Shown one piece after another: positions 61,301-64,000 of a DNA stretch of 64,000 bases; the first letter of the stretch is position 1, and the number at the start of each line of letters is the position of its first letter. The DNA is taken from assembly GCF_901709675.1 (NCBI RefSeq), contig NC_051088.1, forward strand, positions 12,873,693-12,937,692, written 5' to 3'. The DNA is from Syngnathus acus (taxonomy: Eukaryota; Chordata; Actinopteri; Syngnathiformes; Syngnathidae). A program made the position numbers and the translations under genes. A model generated the notes under the pieces. That model was not told the DNA's origin. It did no database searches and saw nothing but the letters and a program-made list of their open reading frames with translations.

Positions 61301-61651
61301 GTGTTGACTATCCAATACGACGTGCAATTACGCAATCCCACAACAAAGACGTTTGTGCTGTCATCCTCTTGTCAGTATTACTTTCCAGAACATGCTCATC
61401 GTTTTTCCACTGACATTGAACAACACTGGAAAAACACAGTCACTCAACACAATCATGGCTTGTTAAAGATGAGTCTTGGAATGTTTGTTGGGGGTGCCTT
61501 TAGAAAAGTGTGTCATTAAGCATAGCAGATAGCAGGAAAAGATTGTTTCAGGATCACACATAAAGAAAGAATTGACATTTGGAAGACTTACTTAAGGTTG
61601 GCTCGACTGCGCTCTTTATGTTCACCACATAGGAAGAGTCCAACGAGTATT
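23377..61651 (-). CDS. hspg2: hspg2, perlecan core protein (5' end missing)
   Basis: Perlecan is the large heparan-sulphate proteoglycan of basement membranes and cartilage; it binds laminin, nidogen, integrins and growth factors. About 75 core exons with GT-AG borders were read, and every join is in phase, giving about 10.2 kb of coding sequence (about 3,400 codons). Module order from the N-terminal side is: end of domain I, SEA, four LDLa, Ig1, three laminin-IV modules with laminin-EGF repeats, twelve Ig modules, then LG1, two EGF, LG2, two EGF, LG3 and the stop at 23377-23379. The C-terminus ends RPCTS (human: RPCPS). Human domain IV has 21 Ig modules and mouse 14. The signal peptide and Ser-Gly-Asp attachment sites were not found. 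Sub-regions follow. Confidence 0.95.
24814..24861 (-). CDS. hspg2: hspg2: candidate 48-nt cassette exon in LG3
   Basis: Exactly 48 nt, phase 0 to 0, with acceptor TTCCTTCAG and donor AAG|GTACCC. It encodes [16 protein letters not shown], 16 residues. The neighbouring exons (ending LWQGV; starting EHGEHG) already join in phase without it. As I recall it, the human protein has a direct join here (LLLWQGVEVGEAGQGKDF). It would add a basic loop to LG3. Optional use is inferred from the phase only. Confidence 0.55.
26408..27880 (-). CDS. hspg2: hspg2: LG2 domain and EGF pair 3-4
   Basis: Exons 27659-27880, 27166-27410, 26903-27074 and 26408-26530. LG2 reads [56 protein letters not shown], then [22 protein letters not shown]. 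Two EGF modules follow: [20 protein letters not shown] and [14 protein letters not shown]. The second EGF runs directly into LG3 (NCEE|NSPHQY). In the human protein a serine/glycine-rich spacer lies here (from memory). Confidence 0.93.
26588..26880. mobile_element. TA-flanked miniature transposon in an hspg2 intron
   Basis: The ends TA|CCGCATTTTCTGCACTATAA and CTTATAGTGCGGAAAATACGG|TA are inverted repeats flanked by TA, as in Tc1/mariner-type insertions. The interior repeats AAGG(C/T)GCACCGGATTATAAG several times. An unrelated GC-rich piece (GGCCCGCGGGCCGGACTTTG) lies at about 26733-26752, perhaps a nested insertion. Confidence 0.75.
27974..30216 (-). CDS. hspg2: hspg2: LG1 domain and EGF pair 1-2
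   Basis: Exons 30100-30216, 28916-29000, 28683-28827, 28504-28606, 28325-28434, 28148-28256 and 27974-28072. LG1 reads [90 protein letters not shown], then [13 protein letters not shown]. The EGF modules read [17 protein letters not shown] and [19 protein letters not shown]. The close match to human perlecan makes the assignment secure. An 18-nt micro-exon candidate sits between the first two exons. Confidence 0.93.
29310..29483. mobile_element. TA-flanked miniature transposon in an hspg2 intron
   Basis: TA|CCGTAATTTTCGGACTATAA at the left is mirrored by TTATAGTCCGGAAATTACGG|TA at the right. The interior has several GCGACTTATA units. It shares the CCGTA-TTTTC end and the internal layout with the element at 26588-26880, so the two are probably relatives. 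Confidence 0.8.
29976..29993 (-). CDS. hspg2: hspg2: candidate 18-nt micro-exon in LG1
   Basis: Eighteen nt with a pyrimidine-rich acceptor (CCTCCTTGATCAG) and a consensus donor (CCG|GTGAGT), phase 1 to 1. It encodes LILYA within DG|LILYAG|MILYNG, so it repeats the strand that opens the next exon. Without it the join gives [11 protein letters not shown], as in human (DGMLLYNGQKR). It may be optional, or a relic of exon duplication. Confidence 0.45.
30301..34386 (-). CDS. hspg2: hspg2: domain IV, C-terminal eight Ig modules
   Basis: Exons: 34235-34386, 33958-34093, 33749-33892, 33540-33674, 32984-33165, 32716-32911, 32439-32618, 32032-32292, 31740-31902, 31301-31398, 30957-31223, 30728-30840 and 30301-30448. 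Each Ig module shows the C...W...D-x-G-x-Y-x-C pattern, for example [17 protein letters not shown] then [11 protein letters not shown], and [20 protein letters not shown] then DAGQYRCTA. Most modules are split over two exons, but two (32032-32292 and 30957-31223) lie whole in one exon. Several match human perlecan almost word for word ([22 protein letters not shown]). The region is the rod of perlecan that binds nidogen, collagen IV and fibronectin. Confidence 0.92.
34464..41422 (-). CDS. hspg2: hspg2: domain IV, N-terminal four Ig modules
   Basis: Exons: 41258-41422, 41054-41164, 40862-40962, 40531-40711, 36510-36632, 36277-36429, 36007-36167 and 34464-34599. The text [75 protein letters not shown] and [15 protein letters not shown] tracks the first Ig modules of human domain IV closely. 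The gene is stretched here: introns of 1.4, 1.7 and 2.1 kb hold a SINE and two candidate cassette exons (35712-35789, 38348-38407). Confidence 0.92.
35712..35789 (-). CDS. hspg2: hspg2: candidate 78-nt exon inside an Ig module
   Basis: Twenty-six codons, phase 0 to 0, without a stop. The acceptor is TTTGCTCAG|GCC and the donor CTTCAG|GTCTGT. It encodes [10 protein letters not shown]...HRRVEELQ. It lies between the two halves of the same Ig module (GGQIPPQ and ASTDRTDIG), which join naturally without it and match human (GGSLPPQARSERTDIA). Inclusion would put 26 residues in the middle of the Ig fold, so it may be a chance exon. Confidence 0.25.
38348..38407 (-). CDS. hspg2: hspg2: candidate 60-nt linker exon
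   Basis: Phase 1 to 1, acceptor ATCTCTAG and donor AAGC|GTAAGT. It encodes [20 protein letters not shown] between two Ig modules (VP| and |PAEATQP). Both inclusion and skipping keep the frame. A linker also exists here in human perlecan but is different in sequence. Confidence 0.5.
38966..39175 (+). mobile_element. tRNA-derived SINE
   Basis: The head contains an A-box-like GTGGTTCAGGCGG and a B-box-like GGTTCGAATCCCG, as in Pol III promoters derived from tRNA. The tail contains GTGAATGTGTGAGCG and AGCACTGTATGAATCTATTA. It lies in an hspg2 intron, in the opposite orientation to the gene. A related tail fragment (GCGCTATACAAATTGAATGT) lies at 38564-38583. Confidence 0.6.
41652..42652 (-). CDS. 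hspg2: hspg2: laminin-EGF repeats after the third laminin-IV module
   Basis: Exons 42539-42652, 42334-42461, 41876-41962 and 41652-41710. They read [90 protein letters not shown] and CAPGYVG. This is nearly identical to the human repeats ([20 protein letters not shown]). The last short exon leads into Ig domain IV. Confidence 0.93.
42731..46910 (-). CDS. hspg2: hspg2: third laminin-IV module and its preceding LE half-repeats
   Basis: Core exons: 46840-46910, 46701-46765, 46469-46609, 45818-46009, 43227-43319, 43054-43146 and 42731-42961. The N-terminal part reads [16 protein letters not shown] then [12 protein letters not shown]; the C-terminal part reads [17 protein letters not shown] and [20 protein letters not shown]. 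This matches human laminin-IV 3 ([27 protein letters not shown]). Between 45818 and 43319 lie three more phase-0 exons, described separately. The module interrupts a laminin-EGF repeat, as is usual in laminins and perlecan. Confidence 0.92.
43871..43954 (-). CDS. hspg2: hspg2: duplicate laminin-IV strand exon
   Basis: Twenty-eight codons, phase 0 to 0. The acceptor is GCCTCCCAG|TAC and the donor GATAAG|GTACTG. It reads [20 protein letters not shown] and then PTQFTGDK. This repeats the end of the 45818-46009 exon (LSYSNF...YWQLP.IFQGDK), the segment that must precede SYGGKL in every laminin-IV module. Conservation of YWQLP and F.GDK argues that it is coding. It is likely an alternative to the upstream exon, not an addition. 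Confidence 0.6.
44327..44380 (-). CDS. hspg2: hspg2: candidate 54-nt linker exon of the alternative path
   Basis: Eighteen codons ([18 protein letters not shown]), phase 0 to 0, acceptor ATCAACAG and donor AAG|GTACAG. It has no homology I recognise. It sits between the Ser/Arg-rich exon and the duplicate YWQLP exon. Confidence 0.4.
44476..44688 (-). CDS. hspg2: hspg2: candidate 213-nt Ser/Arg/Pro-rich exon of the alternative path
   Basis: Seventy-one codons free of stops, phase 0 to 0, acceptor GCGCCCTCAG and donor CTGCAG|GTACTC. It starts [20 protein letters not shown] and continues with a serine run and [11 protein letters not shown]. The polar second half looks like a disordered linker, not a domain. 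It could serve in place of the 45818-46009 exon ahead of 44327-44380 and 43871-43954. Confidence 0.42.
48368..50184 (-). CDS. Unknown Thr/Ser/Lys-rich coiled-coil protein nested in an hspg2 intron
   Basis: Two exons, 50085-50184 and 48368-50010, are separated by a 74-base intron (GATC|GTAAAA ... ACAAG|AGATG) and join in frame. The first exon starts in phase 0 after CTCTAG and reads [20 protein letters not shown]. The frame continues through [20 protein letters not shown]. Heptad-like text then suggests a coiled coil over about 110 residues ([40 protein letters not shown]). A strongly basic Thr/Ser/Pro/Lys-rich stretch of about 300 residues follows, then a short C-terminus ([25 protein letters not shown]). 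A possible ATTAAA signal lies at 48307-48302. Taking the internal ATG at 50008 alone gives 546 residues. The 5' end is not resolved. No family is recognised. It does not splice in phase to the upstream hspg2 exon, so it is probably a separate gene. Confidence 0.7.
50471..50832. mobile_element. hAT-like miniature transposon
   Basis: The ends are imperfect inverted repeats: CAGTGTTTCCCAACC at 50471 and GGTTGGGAATCACTG at 50832. The 8-bp flanks GGATAGAG and GGTAGATA are similar but not identical. It has no transposase. It lies upstream of the nested gene and accounts for a signal-peptide-like frame near 50450-50560. Confidence 0.65.
51093..51829 (-). CDS. hspg2: hspg2: laminin-EGF repeats after the second laminin-IV module
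   Basis: Exons 51716-51829, 51411-51538 and 51093-51176. They read [57 protein letters not shown] and [20 protein letters not shown]. The donor of the first exon must be CTT|GTACG: an earlier GT (GGCAG|GTGT) would break the frame. This matches the human repeats ([20 protein letters not shown]). Confidence 0.92.
51948..52990 (-). CDS. hspg2: hspg2: second laminin-IV module
   Basis: Exons 52817-52990, 52342-52521, 52137-52255 and 51948-52059. They read [86 protein letters not shown] and [17 protein letters not shown]. Order and text follow the human second module (SLTNAASTHTTNEGIF, YFWSLPSRFLGDK). Confidence 0.93.
53045..53289. mobile_element. hAT-like miniature transposon in an hspg2 intron
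   Basis: The ends CACTGGCGGAGCTAGA (53045) and TCTAGCTCTGCCAGTG (53289) are inverted repeats of 16 bp with one mismatch. A clean target-site duplication was not seen. Related right ends occur near 13850 and 20290. Confidence 0.65.
53407..54634 (-). CDS. hspg2: hspg2: laminin-EGF repeats between laminin-IV modules 1 and 2
   Basis: Exons 54487-54634, 54287-54414, 54072-54158, 53914-53972, 53697-53755 and 53407-53547. They read [104 protein letters not shown] and [20 protein letters not shown]. Many segments are identical to human ([32 protein letters not shown]). A 21-nt micro-exon candidate (53834-53854) can sit between 53914-53972 and 53697-53755. Confidence 0.93.
53834..53854 (-). CDS. hspg2: hspg2: candidate 21-nt micro-exon
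   Basis: Twenty-one nt, acceptor CTTGGCAG and donor CACAG|GTATGC, phase 1 to 1. It encodes LECAHGT in [19 protein letters not shown]. Human has eight residues between the two cysteines here; the fish would have four without the exon and twelve with it (human text from memory). It adds an unpaired cysteine, so constitutive use is doubtful. Confidence 0.35.
54965..55994 (-). CDS. hspg2: hspg2: first laminin-IV module
   Basis: Exons 55854-55994, 55570-55733, 55248-55427 and 54965-55161. They read [114 protein letters not shown] and DVEECR. This tracks human closely ([42 protein letters not shown]). Confidence 0.94.
56081..56691 (-). CDS. hspg2: hspg2: first Ig module
   Basis: Exons 56547-56691 and 56081-56238. 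They read [49 protein letters not shown] and [13 protein letters not shown]. Human Ig1 reads VTFTCVAIGVPTPIINWRLN and [20 protein letters not shown], so the assignment is secure. Ig1 separates the LDLa repeats from domain III. Confidence 0.95.
56970..57841 (-). CDS. hspg2: hspg2: four LDL-receptor class A repeats (domain II)
   Basis: One repeat per exon: 57716-57841, 57432-57626, 57239-57358 and 56970-57101. Each has six cysteines and the calcium-binding D-x-S-D-E acidic end: [27 protein letters not shown] and PDRSDEYGC. The second exon also encodes a Thr/Pro-rich linker ([20 protein letters not shown]) before its repeat, as in human. Domain II of perlecan binds lipoprotein and Wnt-type ligands in other species. 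Confidence 0.95.
58559..61651 (-). CDS. hspg2: hspg2: SEA module and end of domain I
   Basis: Exons 61592-61651, 59063-59172, 58916-58974 and 58559-58731. They read [72 protein letters not shown] and [17 protein letters not shown]. Human has YFRALVNFTRSIEYSPQLED and VASYVTSPQGFQFRRLG. The 59172 acceptor (GAATCCAG|TTTATTACAG) was preferred over the inner TTACAG because it keeps phase and YYRALVNFT. The 61592-61651 exon ([19 protein letters not shown]) is less certain; no Ser-Gly-Asp attachment motif lies in it. Confidence 0.88.
59173..61591 (-). other. hspg2: hspg2 intron in domain I, no exon seen
   Basis: This 2.4-kb intron lies between the domain I exon and the SEA exons. I see no further exon that fits the phase. 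A plus-strand frame at 60405-60683 contains [15 protein letters not shown], which looks like part of an LDLa repeat, but it runs in the wrong direction and lacks the rest of the domain. Confidence 0.5.
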
Positions 61652-64000
61652 CTATAGTAAGCAATGTGAGGCGAGAAGCAAAGGAGCAAGAAACACGAGG
61701 AGATAATGTGGCACACAAAAAGGGGAACCAACATGTCAAGGGTCATCCAACAAAAGCCACATATTGAGAAGGACGGTGTTAGCCAAGCAAGGGCAGGGGG
61801 GGTAGACAGTAAATGATTGAAAGTAAGAAGGAAACAAATAGAAAGTTATCATTAGATAAGATGAAGATATGTATACAGAAAAGTTTCATGAGGCAAGTAC
61901 GTGAAACACAACACATGACCAACATGTAAAATAACAGAAATCAGGCAGGCAAAAAGTGTGTCAGTGACAAAAGTAAAACTGTGACCTCATGACTTACCAA
62001 AAATGATCCGAGTTTAATTTTATATGGGGTATTCCTATAGCCTGAAGTTGTTGTGTATGAAAATGCGTTTGATGGAAAAGTGGCGACGAACCTTTACTGG
62101 TTTGACATTTGACCTCCGCATGGAAACATAAACGTCTTCTGTGCAGGTCAAAAACACAATTCTACAAAGAGGGGTCACCAGCTTGTGTTTCTTTTTTGAT
62201 TAGTTCGGATCATGTCAGGGGGAACAAAGGATGCTGTGAGCTTGATGAGTGACTTATCTGGAAGCAAGTCTGGTGACATGAAGGCATCAAGGACGCAAGT
62301 GCCAGAGGGCATCCCCTTAGAGAAGACAAGTCTTTGGTCCAACCCAAAGAGGATATCCTCCAAACCAGACATGCCAACACTGCCCTTCACATTTCTGTTG
62401 TCTGAGACGCACCCACGATGATGCCGGGAAGAGCCGCTTCCTGTTTTGCCTCGCTACATGGAAATAACTGAGCATCGCTACAATCATCATTTTGCAAAAA
62501 GTTAAGCTCTACTTGTCCTGGCACCAGTAGCTGTGTCACTTGTGATTTATGATGACTCATTTTCCACCACTTTGGATGGAGCTATAGCTTACGGCATTAA
62601 AATGTCAATGAGACCGCTGCAGAAGACAGGATTCTTTGTGCAAAAAGTTTACTCTTTAAGTCCAACCCAGATTTTGGATGAATCCACTCTATAAACTGTA
62701 ACACTCAAACGGTCCTTCACCTCACAATCAAGTGATTGTTTTGCATCCAGATGTTTCAACTCAAATATGGCTTGAGTTACTTCTGTACAGTACCCCTGAG
62801 GGAAAAAGTTAGCATCATGTCCTTTTTTGCCTTCTTCAGTCTTCATCCGACTGTTCGCTGATAATGTTTACTGGGCTAAAATGAGTAAACAGCTTTTATG
62901 TAAAAATAACTAAGGCTTGAAATGCAGCCAGGAAACATTTGACATAAAACATGCCCTTCTCTATTTGAAGTCGCTTAAGCTCAGCCAAGCTAATTAAACC
63001 CGAAGGAGTATCCACTGCGCTCAAAGTTGAAACCCTGCTCTGATCTTGGTCAGGATGGGGGCAAGTTCAAGAGAGAGGAAGGTCATGGCTTCACATTACT
63101 TGCATTTTACTCTCTGCCCTGGTTTTAGTACTATTATGGTCATTGGCTGAGTAACTCTTATTAGAAGCTCAGTTCTCCAAAACCTCTATTTGAAGTATGA
63201 GTCAATGTGCAATGACCACAGTGAACCCAAGCGCAGATTTGAAAGTAAATCTGAAACCCCCATCAAGGTTAAAGGGAGTACAGGAGTGACTAGAGGTGAG
63301 AGTGACCTTGACGAGAGAGAACCAACATCTGTTCAGGTCATCTTTGAATTTTAGGGAAACTCCCTTGACGTGTTCTTGCAGTTGCAGGATGGACACACCC
63401 ACAGAACCAATTATGTTCTTTTTCACGGCTGCCATTTGGAGGTATGATCCCCAAGAGAGGAATTCTGTTCCTGATATGCACACTCCAGTTGCTGGCCAGG
63501 AAGCTGCTGATCATCTGGGAGAATTACACAAATAAACTCTCCTAAATTGTGAAGCTGAAAACGATGACATGGAGAATTCAAATTCACATGGACTATTTGC
63601 TTTATTGTTTTAACACATACCATCTCGGATGATTATAAAGATAAGGAAAGGTTGATGAACAAACGAACCTCATTACCTCTGTGCCATATATTACCAAATG
63701 TGATACAAAAAAAAAAAGCGTGTGACACAGTTGCTGTCAGTGAAACACTTAATCACTGTCCTTAGGAGGAGCGGTACAGGTCAGTTCTCCAAGGCAACAC
63801 TTTTGTGTTTGTAACAATAGTGTTTCATCAGCAGGTTTAATACCATCATGTGATCCTCATCAACCTAAATGTTGACCCTAAGTCACATCATTAAACAACT
63901 GTTAGTCAAACAACAGTAACACAAGGCATGTTCTGGTGCCATAAACAAAACCAAATTATCGGATTATGATTTTAAGACAATGCTGTACTCTCAGTCCCCC
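61652..64000 (-). other. hspg2: Presumed hspg2 intron with decayed coding-like stretches
   Basis: No hspg2 exon was found here. Minus-strand frames near 62175-62390 (GLDQRLVFSKGMPSGTCVLD), 62649-62846 and 63202-63483 look protein-like but are short. They have no matching splice sites and no family I recognise. They may be pieces of an old insertion. Confidence 0.35.

Noticed and set aside
23377-61651. Agrin or a laminin alpha chain instead of perlecan
   Set aside because: The order SEA, LDLa, Ig, laminin-IV/EGF, Ig array, LG with EGF pairs occurs only in perlecan, and residue matches are close throughout.

Overview
The window reads as nuclear DNA of a bony fish, probably a teleost. It is AT-rich, holds split genes with short GT-AG introns of about 75-100 bases among longer ones, and carries interspersed repeats typical of fish: TA-flanked and hAT-like miniature transposons, a Tc1-like end and a tRNA-derived SINE. 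All convincing genes lie on the minus strand. Exon borders were read by eye from splice sites and checked by reading-frame phase; every join used for tmem269, the WxxW gene and hspg2 keeps the frame. Gene names rest on remembered family sequences, not on a database search.

Layout. 1-5944: probably intron 1 of magi3, with no exon seen. 5945-6251: first coding exon of magi3 (N-terminal PDZ domain), with its promoter side to the right. 6.3-9.7 kb: intergenic, with a Tc1-like fragment. 9757-12415: tmem269, a five-exon membrane protein of 245 residues with a complete CDP-alcohol phosphotransferase signature. 11.2-14.6 kb: a tandem duplication covering the 5' part of tmem269, whose second copy has lost the exons. 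15.1-16.3 kb: a weak candidate short gene. 17376-19745: an 11-exon gene for a secreted 400-residue protein made of four WxxW domains. 19.8-22.5 kb: intergenic, with a perfect 27-bp hairpin.

23377-61651: hspg2 (perlecan), about 75 core exons and about 3,400 codons. It runs from the end of domain I and the SEA module (right) through four LDLa repeats, Ig1, three laminin-IV modules with laminin-EGF repeats, twelve Ig modules and the three LG domains with EGF pairs (left). The signal peptide and heparan-sulphate attachment exons were not found and probably lie beyond 64 kb. Perlecan is a secreted basement-membrane proteoglycan.

The most unusual items are in or near hspg2. First, a 1.8-kb two-exon coding unit of unknown function (48368-50184) sits on the same strand inside an hspg2 intron. 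Second, three extra phase-0 exons (43871-44688), one encoding a second copy of a conserved laminin-IV segment, look like an alternative path through the third laminin-IV module. Third, several in-frame cassette or micro-exon candidates lie in LG3, LG1, an Ig module and linkers. The four-WxxW gene beside perlecan and the degraded duplication at tmem269 also deserve a look.
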